Shown here in pieces: positions 6,244-14,769 of a DNA stretch of 25,715 nt. Position 1 is the first letter of the stretch, and each line of letters opens with the position of its first letter. The notes below the pieces were generated by a model. That model had not been told where the DNA came from and made no database searches. It worked only from the letters and a program-made list of their open reading frames with translations. The stretch is from a virus, in IMG/VR virus record IMGVR_UViG_3300046491_000233, positions 1-25,715 of that record; one strand, written 5' to 3'. Made by a program: the position numbers and the translations under genes.

Positions 6244-8838
6244 TCAGTTGATGATTTCAGACGAGTCCGGGATCGCCGCGTAATCCGCTGCGTAGTAATC
6301 GTCCGAGTAATTGATGGCGCGGACGGTCACGTACTGCGGGTCCGACAGGTCGATCTCCTGCACCAGGTACGCCTGCGCGCCACGGGCGCCGTCGGCGGCG
6401 AAGCTGTAGATCGTACGGATGCCGTCCTGCCCGTAGCTCGTCACGATCTCCTCGGTGGGCAGCGCCTGCAGCACCACCTGGTTCGGCTCGGCGCCGGCGC
6501 TGCAGGCGATGCTCTGTAGCGAGCCATCCCGGCGCATCAGGACGATGCTGTGCGGCTGGCCAGCCACGAACGCAACGTCCCGGCTCAGCGTGAGCGTGAG
6601 CCCATCCTGCCGCACCACCTCGCCGTCGCAAGACTTGAAGCGCGTGTTGTCGACGACATCGATCCGAGCCGCCGGCAGCAGCGAGCGGGCATCGGCCGTG
6701 GTGGTGGTCTCGATCGTGATGCGCTGGCCGAGCAGCTTGCGGTACTCCCGGTTCGCCCGCAGCCACGCCTGGGTGAACGAGCGGATGCCGGCAATCTCGA
6801 ACTTTTTCGCCTTCGTGTGCGAACCGTCGAGCGGCAGCGTGATCGTCTCCGACTGCCCGCTGTCCGGGTCGGAGTAGACGAATTCGACCCCGTCATACTC
6901 GGCATCGGAAGCGAAGGCGCGCGTGATGGTCTCGGCCTTCGGCTTCTTGTTCCGGTGCGTGAAGAGCGCGGTGCTGTTAGCCTGGGCCCGGTCGAAGGCC
7001 AGCCGGATCTTGCCGTTCTGCCGGTACGCGATGCAGAAACCCGCGTTGGCGATCATGACCACCGTCTCCTCGAAACTGGTGTTGTCCGAGTCGAAGGTGT
7101 AGGAGAACTGGCCGCACTCCGGGTGCCACGCATCGAGCGCCTGCTGCACGCCCCAGATCTGCCGCATGTCCACCTCGCTCGCCAGGTCGCGCCGCCCGAT
7201 CTTCGGATCGACCGACACCGCGGCGATGATGTCCACCAGCTTCGACGTGGCCGCGATGGCGCCCGATACCAGCCGGCCGTCCTCGTCCAGCGCGCCGGAG
7301 AACGAGGCGCCGTCATAAACCGGCAGCTTGCGCGACGCCAGGCAGTTAAGCTGGCGCGTTTTCACGGCCGTCGCGCGCGCCGTAGCCTGCGTGATCGTGT
7401 GCACCGTGGTCTTGTTCCCGAACTCCGCCTTCGCCACCGGCGACACGCTGTACAGGTCCTGCCACTTGATCTCGTCGACCACCGTGCCGGTGAAGTCGAA
7501 ATCGAACGGTGTCGTCCTGTACATGCGCACGCGCGCCGGCCCGGTCCAGGCGGTGACGTGCTCGATCGTCTCGGCCCGCTCGTCCTGCACTGCGCCCTGC
7601 AGCATGCCGGTGATGGTCTCGACCGTGCCCGTTGGCGTCAGGCCGGCATCGAGCTGCTCGATCTCGATCTCGAATTCCACGCTCGTGAGCGAGCGGCCGT
7701 TGTCGTCCTTGAACATGCCGTTCTGGGCTATCACGTTGCACCACACCTCGGTGCGGTCAGCTGCCGGCAGCGTCACCCAATCCGGCATGTACGTCGCGTC
7801 GACGACGGTGATCGTGGCCGTCATCTCATGTTCCACCGCCCAGGCGCCGCCGCCTACCCTCGTCACGACGATCGCGCCGTCATAAACGGTCGAGACGGTG
7901 TACGTGCCCGAGTAGTTGTAGGGCCCGCCGATGACGGTCTCGCCCACCTTCGACCCGTCGAAATCCAGCCCGAGGAAGGAGGTCGCGTTAAATCCGAGCA
8001 TCGCCACGGTAACTTGATCACCCGGCTCGAGCACCGAATTGAAGTTCGGCTTCTTGTCCACTTGGGTGATCCGGCCGCCACCAGCCAGCGGGGTGAACTT
8101 GTAGTTCGCGCCCGCCGGCAGCTGCACCTGGTTCTCCGCCTTGAGCGTGATGCCGTCGACCTCGATCGCGCGCTTGGCCGTCACGATGTCGTCGACGATC
8201 GGCGCGCCGATCTGCAGCACCGGCGCGCCGCTGTTGGGCGATGTGAACGGGTCGTAGAAGGCCGCGCTGGCGCCGTCGATGTCCGCGATCAGGGTGTCGC
8301 CGTCGCGCACCTCGTCGATGTCGTAATAGCCGCGCCCGACGCAGTAATAGCCGTACTCGAACTTCTGGTGTCCGATGTACTTGTTATAGGTCGGCATCAT
8401 CAGCGACGGGATCGACTTGACCGTGCCGTAGATGTCCTCGACGCGCTCGAGCAGGCGCGCCTTGTTCTCGCGGCTGCCCAGGGCGTTGTTCGGGCTCTGC
8501 TGGGTGCGGTTGACGTTCTCCGGCATGACCGGCTTGGGCATCAGCACCACGGCCGCCACCGCGACCACGGCCGAGACCACGAAGGCCGCGATGGCCCACG
8601 TCAGCGGGTCGCCGCCGGGGCTCTGCAGGACCACGTATTCCGGGCAGTCGCCGGCGAGGATCGCGCGGGCATCCCGGCTGATCTCGTTCTCGGCGCACGG
8701 CTCGCCAGTGAAGATCTGGACGGTGACGGCCGGAGCGTCGCCGTAGTGCTCCAACAGCCATTGCGCCAGGCTCGGCACCTCGAACACCCGGGGCGCGACC
8801 GGCGCGAACGGCGAATCGTAAAGTCGGATGCGCGTCAT
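6244..8838 (-). CDS. Host-specificity / tail tip protein J
   Basis: 864-aa central tail-tip protein that forms the distal tail hub and contacts the receptor. Family features seen by eye are the N-terminal region with a hydrophobic stretch (about 130-150, TWAIAAFVVSAVVAV), the NVNRTQQSPNNALGSRENKARLLERVEDIYG segment typical of J/TipJ N-termini, and a large β-rich hub region with fibronectin-like segments to the end. It is shorter than λ J (1132 aa) and lacks a long C-terminal fibre, which fits the presence of separate fibre and tailspike genes downstream. It overlaps the preceding NlpC/P60 gene by 4 bp (ATGA). Confidence 0.88.
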   Translation of the reverse strand: MTRIRLYDSPFAPVAPRVFEVPSLAQWLLEHYGDAPAVTVQIFTGEPCAENEISRDARAILAGDCPEYVVLQSPGGDPLTWAIAAFVVSAVVAVAAVVLMPKPVMPENVNRTQQSPNNALGSRENKARLLERVEDIYGTVKSIPSLMMPTYNKYIGHQKFEYGYYCVGRGYYDIDEVRDGDTLIADIDGASAAFYDPFTSPNSGAPVLQIGAPIVDDIVTAKRAIEVDGITLKAENQVQLPAGANYKFTPLAGGGRITQVDKKPNFNSVLEPGDQVTVAMLGFNATSFLGLDFDGSKVGETVIGGPYNYSGTYTVSTVYDGAIVVTRVGGGAWAVEHEMTATITVVDATYMPDWVTLPAADRTEVWCNVIAQNGMFKDDNGRSLTSVEFEIEIEQLDAGLTPTGTVETITGMLQGAVQDERAETIEHVTAWTGPARVRMYRTTPFDFDFTGTVVDEIKWQDLYSVSPVAKAEFGNKTTVHTITQATARATAVKTRQLNCLASRKLPVYDGASFSGALDEDGRLVSGAIAATSKLVDIIAAVSVDPKIGRRDLASEVDMRQIWGVQQALDAWHPECGQFSYTFDSDNTSFEETVVMIANAGFCIAYRQNGKIRLAFDRAQANSTALFTHRNKKPKAETITRAFASDAEYDGVEFVYSDPDSGQSETITLPLDGSHTKAKKFEIAGIRSFTQAWLRANREYRKLLGQRITIETTTTADARSLLPAARIDVVDNTRFKSCDGEVVRQDGLTLTLSRDVAFVAGQPHSIVLMRRDGSLQSIACSAGAEPNQVVLQALPTEEIVTSYGQDGIRTIYSFAADGARGAQAYLVQEIDLSDPQYVTVRAINYSDDYYAADYAAIPDSSEIIN

Positions 8839-9206
8839 GCTGTGCGGGCCCAGAACTCGATCAGCGCGTAGGTGTCGCGGATGACCGACATCTCTTCGAA
8901 GCGGTTGCCGGCCTCGAGGCCGTGCAGCACCGCGCCCTGGTAGAACACGCCGCAGTGGTGCAGGCCCATCGCGGCCGTCTTCCCCATCAGGACGATGCAG
9001 TGGTCGACCGGCTCGGCGATCTGCGCGAAGCCCTCGGGCGACTTGTGCAGGGCGATGCGGAAGGCGCTGGCGATCGCGCGGATCGAGCCGTTGACGGTCT
9101 TGTAGTCCGTTACCGGCAGGCCCAGCTCGGAAGTGTAGACGTCTGCAACCAGCTGCCAGCAGGGCGGCGAGTCGTACTGTTTGGCCAGGTAGGCGTTGAT
9201 ATTCAT
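8835..9206 (-). CDS. NlpC/P60-type tail-tip peptidase (λ gpK position)
   Basis: 123-aa tail-associated cysteine peptidase. The N-terminal SPPCWQLV places the nucleophile at C16, and LHHCGVFY places the catalytic His at about H84. These are the NlpC/P60 hallmarks. Tail-tip NlpC/P60 proteins are thought to help DNA entry or tail assembly by local cell-wall cutting. ATG 9206 overlaps the upstream stop (TAATG); a much longer frame to 9884 exists but runs in another frame over the DUF1833 gene and is not coding. Position just before J corresponds to gpK in λ, without the N-terminal Mov34-like domain of λ gpK. Confidence 0.88.
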   Translation of the reverse strand: MNINAYLAKQYDSPPCWQLVADVYTSELGLPVTDYKTVNGSIRAIASAFRIALHKSPEGFAQIAEPVDHCIVLMGKTAAMGLHHCGVFYQGAVLHGLEAGNRFEEMSVIRDTYALIEFWARTA

Positions 9207-9712
9207 TACAGGAATCCTCTCAGCATCGGGATTTCTTTCGGGGCGTAGAGCTCGCCGGTGCGCGTCATGTTCAGCCGCGGCGACACGGCGGTGATGCTGG
9301 CCGCGCCGATCACATACGAAATGCTCTCGGCCTGCAGCACCGCCGTCGCCTGCGCCGTGGTCAGGTCGTCGCTCAGGAACTCGCGGTACACGACCTTGAT
9401 CTTCTCGGTCGTGTCGATCGGGATCCGGTCCAGCTGCTCGCGGAACTCGTCCTCGATGTCGACCAGGCCGAGGCGGATGTCGAACTTCTGGTCCAGGTGG
9501 CCCTGGCTGCCGGCCAGCTTGATCTCGATGTTGGCGGGCTGCATATCGACCAGCACGCCGTCGGCGACGGTCTGGCCGGGGTAGGGCTCGCGCCACAGGT
9601 GGTAGGTCTTGCTCATCGCCGAGTGGCTGATCTGCAGCGTGGCGATCGGCCAGATGGTCTGCGGCGCCGACGCCAGGAAGCGGCGCAGGCGGGTGTCGAG
9701 GTCGATGCTCAT
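9206..9712 (-). CDS. DUF1833-family tail-tip protein (λ gpL position)
   Basis: 168-aa protein resembling DUF1833 family members: ISHSAMSKTYHLWREP near residues 28-43, then a β-rich body. These proteins sit between tape measure and NlpC/P60 genes in many siphoviruses and probably form part of the distal tail/hub complex. Its start overlaps the preceding stop (TGATG at 9712), and its stop overlaps the next start by one base, so the tip genes form a tight, coupled group. Confidence 0.75.
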   Translation of the reverse strand: MSIDLDTRLRRFLASAPQTIWPIATLQISHSAMSKTYHLWREPYPGQTVADGVLVDMQPANIEIKLAGSQGHLDQKFDIRLGLVDIEDEFREQLDRIPIDTTEKIKVVYREFLSDDLTTAQATAVLQAESISYVIGAASITAVSPRLNMTRTGELYAPKEIPMLRGFL

Positions 9713-10206
9713 CAGAAGTCCAGTGCGTTGGTGTCGACCAGGGCAAACGTGGCCAGGCGCTGCAGCAGCGCGTTCGAGCCCGTTCCGGCAGCGTTGTACA
9801 GGTCGACCATGGCAGCAGCGTCAGCGGCCGACATCTCGTACACCTTGTTCTCCGCCTCGACCACGAACGACACGACCACGGCAACGCCGCCAGTGCGCGC
9901 TGCCGAGTACGAGCCGGGCATGATGTTCACGGCATGCAGCTCGGTACCGAAGCCGGAGTCGAGCCGCATGTCGAAGGTGATCGCGCCCTTCTTGATGATG
10001 TGGTGGTAGAACGCGGTCCACACCGAGAACTTCAGCGCATCCAGGATCAGCGTCACCTGGTAGCGCTGCGGGCCGCGGTCCCAATCGAGACCGTAGCGCG
10101 CGGCGCCGCCGGCGACGTCGGTGCGCAGCACACCGCCCGGGTCGTCCATCGAATACGCTGCGACCGTCGGCGTGAAGCCGTTCGGCATCTGGGGATTGGG
10201 CATCAT
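9712..10206 (-). CDS. Minor tail protein (λ gpM position)
   Basis: 164 aa, not matched to a specific family with confidence. It lies immediately after the tape measure and before DUF1833, where λ gpM-type distal tail proteins lie. The YQVTLILDALKFSVWTAFYHHIIKKG region and the mixed β/α pattern suit a distal-tail component. The frame opens ATGATG; the first ATG (10206) overlaps the tape-measure stop (ATGA). Confidence 0.65.
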   Translation of the reverse strand: MMPNPQMPNGFTPTVAAYSMDDPGGVLRTDVAGGAARYGLDWDRGPQRYQVTLILDALKFSVWTAFYHHIIKKGAITFDMRLDSGFGTELHAVNIMPGSYSAARTGGVAVVVSFVVEAENKVYEMSAADAAAMVDLYNAAGTGSNALLQRLATFALVDTNALDF

Positions 10207-12701
10207 CGATTCCTCGATACGTTGAGGTGGCGGGACAGGGCACGCGACGTGCGGCTGTTCGGGTCCGCCATCGAAGAGGCGGTAGCGTTCACGGCTTCCG
10301 AGATGATCAGGGCACGCTCGTTATCCGAGATTCGCTGCTCGGTCACGGTCCCGATCGGCGAACGGGTGTTGTTCACGATGGTGAGCTTGAGATCACCGCC
10401 AGCGCCGCCGATCTTGTTGTTCGGGATGATGGTGCCGTGCGTCGGCGGCCGGAAGATCTCCGGCCCCTTCTCGCCGACCAGGAAGGCGCCGCCATCCCAC
10501 ACCGAGCCGCCTTTCTCGCGCTGGCCAGCGATGGCCATGCCCGCCACCATCCCGGCGCTTGCATAGCCGGTCACCCTGATCATCGTGGCCATCGGAATCC
10601 CGAAGACGCCCAGCTGAGCGCCTGCCTTCGCTGCGGCCACCTCGGTATTGAGGATGATCTCGGCGACGGCGATCGCTTTGTTGGCCAGGAACGCCGCCTT
10701 GGCGAGTGCCGACTGCTCCCGCCCGGCCGACTTCAGCAGGTTGTAGAGCTGGTCCGCAGTGTCGCCAGCCATGGCCAGCGACTGCTGGCTGTTTGCCGCT
10801 TCCATCTCCGTGATGGCGGCCACGTGGCGCTGTTTCTCGCGCTCGATGGCAAGGTCGGCTTCGACGGTGTTTGCAAGCTCGGTATCGCGGTATTCCTGCA
10901 GATCCTTGAGCCGGTTCGCGTACTCCTGGTTTTCCTTCTCCTGCGGCGTCTGCAGCGAATCCACGAGCTGCTTGCCGACGGACTGGGTTGCGGCGAGATT
11001 GGCCTTGGCCGCGTGCTCCGCGGCGTCCTTCCGGTACCGGGCGATCGACTCTTCGGTGATCGTGCCTTTCTCTTTGGCCTGGCGGATCTTCTCTTCGATC
11101 TCCAGCTCGAGGCGGCGCGCCTGCGTCAGCTTCGCGACCTCCAGGGCGGACTTGCCGTACAGGTCGTTGGTGAACTGCATCTGGCTCTCGGCCTGCGTCT
11201 GCTCGCGGTTCCAGTCCTCCATTGCCTTGTTCAGGCCGGATTGGGCGGCGCCCATGCTGAGCGTCTGCAGCTGCAGCTGGCGGACCGCGTCGGTGCGCGC
11301 CTTGTCCCGCAGCGCGACCTTCTCGTTGATCTGGTTCGCGATCGCGACCCGGTCGGCTTCCTTGGCCGCTGCGCCATGGGCCTTCTGCAGGGCTGCGATC
11401 TCGGCGTCATATGCGCGCACGGCCGAATCCCGTGCCTGCTCGATGGCCGCGATCTTGTACTGTGCATACGTCTGCACGTCCACGATGTCTTGGCTGCGCA
11501 GCTCCTGCATCACCTGGTCGTGGTAGGCGGCCGTATCGCGCTCCTGGGCATAGGCGGCCTCGATTACCTTCAGCCGGCCCTCGAGCAGCGCCTTGGTCGG
11601 GTCGTCGCCCTTGGCGCGCAAGGTTGGCGCGCGGGGCTTCGGCTTGTTGGCGTCCGCTTCAGGTGCCGGCTGCTCGCTTGGCTTCGGCGTGCGATTGAGC
11701 ACCTTGTCGATGAATTCCTGATGCTCCTTTGCCGCCTTCTCCGCGTCGGCCTTCATCGCCTCGCTTATCGCGTTGAAGCCCTGGATGTCGCCATGAGCCA
11801 GTGCGGCGAGTTGGGCCGTGATGCCGCCGATCTCGGTGCCGACACCCTTGAAGATGAAGCCCACTTCCGAACCGACAACCACGAACGTCTCGAGCACGGT
11901 GCGCACCGCTTCGCCAGCGATGGAGAATTTGTCGGAGCCCTCGGCAGCGCCCAGCATCTCGTCGGCCACCGTCTGCAGGACCGGCAGCACAGCCGACGTG
12001 ATGGAATTGTAAAAGCCTTTCTGCTGTACCGACAGCTTGCCCATCGTGTCGTTGAAATTGTCCGAGGCATTGGCCAGATCCTCGGTCACGCCGCTGTACT
12101 GCTTGGCGTAGGCGATGTTCTCGCGCATCGCGTCGCCACCATCGTTCAGCAGCGGGATCATGTCGGCGCCGGCCTTGCCGAAGATCCGCAGCGCGATCGC
12201 GCTCTTCTCCGGGCCGTCAGCCCAGTCCTTGAACTTGTCGGCCACCTCGGCCATGATCACGTCGGCGGTCTTCAGGTTGCCGTTCGCATCGCGCACCTTA
12301 ATGCCGAGCTTGTCGTAGGCCTCGGCCATGTCCTTGTTCCCGCCGGCGGCCTCGGCGACGGACTTGTTCACTTTGCCGGCCGCGGCAGCCACGCTTTCGA
12401 GGTCGCCGCCAGCCTGGCCCGCAGCGAAGCCCAGGCCATTCAGCGTCTCGACTGCGACGCCCGTTTTCTGCGACATGTCGCGCAGCTCGTCAGCCGCGTC
12501 GATCGAGCCCTTGATCAGTTCGGCAAATGCGCCGACCGTCACCCCGACGCCCAGGAGCTCCAGTGCCCTCTTGCCGGTTTCGATCGCGCCCTCGACGCGC
12601 TTCATGGCGTCTTCGGTTTCTTTCCCCGACTTCTTCATGTCGCTGAGGAATTTCGCGATGTTCGCCTCAAGCGTAACTACCATCGAGCCAAGATTTGCCA
12701 T
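10203..12701 (-). CDS. Tail tape measure protein
   Basis: 832 aa, the scale of λ gpH (853 aa), so a tail of about λ length is expected. The N-terminal SMVVTLEANIAKFLSDMKKSGKETEDAM and following ELRDMSQKTGVAVETLNGL are typical of siphovirus tape measures. The protein has long charged coiled-coil runs (about 400-650) and a Gly-rich hydrophobic region near 715-745. It sets tail length and enters the cell envelope with the DNA. The start is taken as ATG 12701 (MANLGSM); the open frame to 12746 runs through a terminator hairpin and is not likely coding. The Shine-Dalgarno is weak. Confidence 0.93.
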   Translation of the reverse strand: MANLGSMVVTLEANIAKFLSDMKKSGKETEDAMKRVEGAIETGKRALELLGVGVTVGAFAELIKGSIDAADELRDMSQKTGVAVETLNGLGFAAGQAGGDLESVAAAAGKVNKSVAEAAGGNKDMAEAYDKLGIKVRDANGNLKTADVIMAEVADKFKDWADGPEKSAIALRIFGKAGADMIPLLNDGGDAMRENIAYAKQYSGVTEDLANASDNFNDTMGKLSVQQKGFYNSITSAVLPVLQTVADEMLGAAEGSDKFSIAGEAVRTVLETFVVVGSEVGFIFKGVGTEIGGITAQLAALAHGDIQGFNAISEAMKADAEKAAKEHQEFIDKVLNRTPKPSEQPAPEADANKPKPRAPTLRAKGDDPTKALLEGRLKVIEAAYAQERDTAAYHDQVMQELRSQDIVDVQTYAQYKIAAIEQARDSAVRAYDAEIAALQKAHGAAAKEADRVAIANQINEKVALRDKARTDAVRQLQLQTLSMGAAQSGLNKAMEDWNREQTQAESQMQFTNDLYGKSALEVAKLTQARRLELEIEEKIRQAKEKGTITEESIARYRKDAAEHAAKANLAATQSVGKQLVDSLQTPQEKENQEYANRLKDLQEYRDTELANTVEADLAIEREKQRHVAAITEMEAANSQQSLAMAGDTADQLYNLLKSAGREQSALAKAAFLANKAIAVAEIILNTEVAAAKAGAQLGVFGIPMATMIRVTGYASAGMVAGMAIAGQREKGGSVWDGGAFLVGEKGPEIFRPPTHGTIIPNNKIGGAGGDLKLTIVNNTRSPIGTVTEQRISDNERALIISEAVNATASSMADPNSRTSRALSRHLNVSRNR

Positions 12702-12717
12702 GCGGGACCCATATATG

Positions 12718-12742
12718 AAAAAAGCTCGCCGAGGCGAGCTTT
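12718..12742 (-). terminator. Terminator between cargo gene and tape measure
   Basis: AAAGCTCGCC (12721-12730) and GGCGAGCTTT (12733-12742) form a perfect 10-bp stem with a minimal loop. The - strand product ends in a T6 run, so it would terminate leftward transcription just before the tape measure gene. Confidence 0.8.
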
Positions 12743-12757
12743 TCAAAGTTGATTAAT

Positions 12758-12773
12758 CCCGAGAATTCTCGGG
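12758..12773. repeat. 16-bp perfect palindrome CCCGAGAATTCTCGGG
   Basis: An uninterrupted 16-bp inverted repeat centred on GAATTC, in the 46-bp gap between the cargo gene stop and the terminator. It has no loop, so a DNA-binding dimer operator is a better fit than an RNA hairpin. Chance occurrence of such a palindrome in this small gap is low. Confidence 0.6.
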
Positions 12774-12788
12774 GAGGGTAGGACGTAT

Positions 12789-13325
12789 TCAGTTCTGAAT
12801 GGTGGTCAGAATCCCATTCCGGAAATAGAGATAATTCCGATGCCCATAAACCCACTGCTCCGAGGTACCGTATGCGGTGGTCGTCTTGTTGATGTCGTCA
12901 GGGCGCCCCCAACTTGACGCGAGAACCTCTGCTTGGGTCATCCCGATTCGGACGCCTTCCTTCTTGATCTTCGGACGCTTTGCGACTGGCTTCGCTGCCA
13001 GCTTCACCGGCAACTTAACTGCTGGAGGGGGCAACGCGAGAGCTGCATCGGATTTATCGGAAAGGGTGCAATCTTCCGTTCTCGCTAGGATATCTCCGCT
13101 CTTCGCCGTAATTGTTACCAAATACCGATCTTTGAATGTAAACGTGGTGCCGTCTATATACACCCACTCCTTTGATCCCGATCCGCGATCCGACACTTGT
13201 TCCGGATAGCCAATTTCGGAGCTCGTTACGTCATAGTCAAAGCTGCATAACTTCGGCATGCGCGGGGCTTGTGCGGTAGCCTCACTGCAAAATAGGGCAA
13301 AGCAAAGTCCAATAAAACGCCGCAT
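12789..13325 (-). CDS. Exported two-repeat BamE-like protein (moron)
   Basis: 178 aa with a Sec signal peptide (MRRFIGLCFALFCSEATAQA, cleavage near residue 20). The C-terminal part (about 126-176) has the IGMTQAEVL, WGRPDD, EQWVY and YFRNGILTTI order of BamE/OmlA-like folds. The mature N-terminal half repeats the second part of it: GYPEQV, KEWVY and FKDRYLVTI at 39-72. A Pro/Ala/Lys linker (about 96-122) joins them; C27 and C86 could form a disulfide. No structural phage role is evident. It has a good ribosome site (GAGGAT), a terminator behind it, and visibly lower GC than the flanking tail genes, so it looks like an acquired cargo gene acting in the envelope, perhaps in superinfection exclusion. 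Function is inferred, not shown. Confidence 0.75.
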   Translation of the reverse strand: MRRFIGLCFALFCSEATAQAPRMPKLCSFDYDVTSSEIGYPEQVSDRGSGSKEWVYIDGTTFTFKDRYLVTITAKSGDILARTEDCTLSDKSDAALALPPPAVKLPVKLAAKPVAKRPKIKKEGVRIGMTQAEVLASSWGRPDDINKTTTAYGTSEQWVYGHRNYLYFRNGILTTIQN

Positions 13326-13363
13326 TGTTTATCCTCGGAAAGTTGCAAATACGGCATATTAAC

Positions 13364-14076
13364 CTACCGGGGAGGCAGGCCAAACATCGCCGCCCGGATC
13401 AGGTTGGACTGCGCGACCGGATCCTCGAGCAATGTCGGCTCTTCCTCCTCCTCGGCGGCCTCGGTTCGGCCGAGATCACCCCAGCTGATGAAGTCGGCGG
13501 CATGGAAGGGCTCCGGTCGATCCTTGCCGCTGCGGTTGATGTTCGCCAAGAGCGCGGCCGCCGTGCCATGCCGCATGTCGGCAACCTGGTCACCGAACGG
13601 CTCGAGCTCGTAGTAGGCCTGCCATTCGGTGAACTCGGCCGAGCTGATCTCCAGTTGGGCCTGGCGGACGCTCTTGCCTAGCTCTTTTGCGAGTCGGAAC
13701 CAGAATCTCCGCTCTGGCCGCTCGCGGAGTTTTTTACCGCATCCTCGACTGCGGTGGGGCCGAGCCCGTTCAAGCGCATGGCTACGGCCGCTGGCGCGTC
13801 CAGCGACGCGGCGCTCTTGGCCTGCAGCGCCTCCATGTCCCCCATCGTGAACAACCGCCGGCCGCCCTCGTCGATGCAGCAGGCCGCGAGCAGGGCCGCC
13901 GAGAACTTGCCGACTGGGATGCCGCCTTCCGACGCGATCGCGGCGCGAAACTCGTCGCGCTCCACGCCGGTCATCACGCGAACGCGCACCGTGCCGCCCC
14001 ACTGTGGTACTGGCACATCCTCGTGTTTCAGGTCTGCGACGCCGAGGATCGCCGCTTTGTTCAACAGGCCTGCCAT
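13364..14076 (-). CDS. Tail assembly chaperone fusion GT (-1 frameshift product)
   Basis: This is the longer product of the G gene, made by a -1 ribosomal frameshift. The first 116 residues are shared with G. On the slippery site A AAA AAC (13735-13729, zero-frame codons GTA AAA AAC) the ribosome would slip back one base and continue as CTC CGC GAG in the overlapping frame to 13364, giving 237 aa. The T part contains FRLAKELGKSVRQAQ and YYELEPFGDQVADMRHG, typical of DUF4035/tail-assembly T proteins. In λ-like phages GT binds the tape measure and recruits tail tube subunits. A 6-bp stem (CTCCGC/GCGGAG) can form just after the slip site. The T part has no good start of its own, which supports frameshifting. 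Confidence 0.85.
13678..14076 (-). CDS. Tail assembly chaperone G
   Basis: 132-aa zero-frame product preceding the tape measure. It resembles tail assembly chaperones with VPVPQWGGTVRVRVMTGVERDEF and a small helical C-terminal half. The Ser/Gly/Asp-rich last 16 residues (after the slippery site) look like a spacer rather than a folded part, as expected where most function lies before the frameshift. It lies directly after the major tail protein gene, with a 2-bp gap, as in λ. Confidence 0.88.
   Translation of the reverse strand: MAGLLNKAAILGVADLKHEDVPVPQWGGTVRVRVMTGVERDEFRAAIASEGGIPVGKFSAALLAACCIDEGGRRLFTMGDMEALQAKSAASLDAPAAVAMRLNGLGPTAVEDAVKNSASGQSGDSGSDSQKS
13729..13735 (-). promoter_or_regulatory. 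-1 frameshift slippery heptamer A AAA AAC
   Basis: The run reads A AAA AAC in the G frame (codons 114-116: GTA AAA AAC), a canonical X XXY YYZ heptamer. The -1 frame is open both upstream and downstream and encodes the recognisable T domain only downstream. Confidence 0.85.
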
Positions 14077-14078
14077 GG

Positions 14079-14711
14079 TCAGCTCCAGACCACGGGGCCG
14101 CTGATCTTGGTGTCGACCTTAACCTTGAGCAGCGCGTTGACGCCGCCCGAGCTCGGGATCGACTTGACCAGGGTGCTGAAGGTAGCCACGCTGCCATCCG
14201 GCAGGGACAGCTTCATTCCAACCTTTGCGCCGCTGGTGCGCGCGGCGCGCAGGGCGATCTGGCCGTTATCGTCCTTGAGGACCTTGATCTCGAAGCCGAA
14301 TTTCCCTTCGTCGCGCAGGCCGCTGATGTATTCCATCGCCTCGCTGTCCAGGTCCGTCGAGTCGATGTCGGATGCGGCGCCGTCGAAACCGTCGAACGAC
14401 AGCAGGCCTTTGATCCTGGTGTAGCCCGTCGGGGTGGCGGTACCGCCGTCCGCGTAGGCCAGGCCGGTCGTGTTGACATCCAGGAGGGCGAAGGTGTCGG
14501 CGGTCGCGTTGGCGACGACGTGGGACGTGCCGTTGAGCACCGCCATCGTGCCACCGATGTCGGCGAGCGCGACGACTGTGCCGTTGGTCAGGCCGTGGCC
14601 TTCGCTGGTGACGATCGCAGGGAAGCCAAGCGAAATAGCGGTGATGACCACCTCATCGCCGGTACCGGTCGCGATCTCCAGGGTACTGCCTTGTGCAGAA
14701 ATTCCGGGCAT
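14079..14711 (-). CDS. Major tail (tube) protein
   Basis: 210 aa. The C-terminal half (FDGFDGAASDIDSTDLDSEA, then EYISGLRDEGKFGFEIKVL) is typical of siphovirus tail-tube proteins. An inserted segment (about 24-100: VTSEGHGLTNGTVVALADIGG and TSHVVANATADTFALLDV) resembles the FCCH-like β-domain often seen as an extra surface domain in phage tail proteins. It polymerises into the tail tube around the tape measure. ATG 14711 (MPGISAQ) has AAAGG upstream; the open frame beyond it runs over a terminator-like hairpin. Confidence 0.85.
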   Translation of the reverse strand: MPGISAQGSTLEIATGTGDEVVITAISLGFPAIVTSEGHGLTNGTVVALADIGGTMAVLNGTSHVVANATADTFALLDVNTTGLAYADGGTATPTGYTRIKGLLSFDGFDGAASDIDSTDLDSEAMEYISGLRDEGKFGFEIKVLKDDNGQIALRAARTSGAKVGMKLSLPDGSVATFSTLVKSIPSSGGVNALLKVKVDTKISGPVVWS

Positions 14712-14724
14712 GTAATACCTTTCA

Positions 14725-14747
14725 AAAAAAGCGCCGCACAAGGCGGC
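14725..14747 (-). terminator. Weak terminator-like hairpin before major tail protein
   Basis: On the - strand GCCGC-CTTGT-GCGGC is followed by GC and a T7 run (14730-14724). The stem is only 5 bp, so termination would be partial. Confidence 0.5.
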
Positions 14748-14769
14748 AATTGTTGAAGCTGCAGGCACG

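Noticed and set aside
8835-9884. 349-aa frame spanning the NlpC/P60 gene and upstream
   Set aside because: The upstream part is Arg/Pro-rich out-of-frame sequence of the DUF1833 and gpM-position genes; the real start is ATG 9206.
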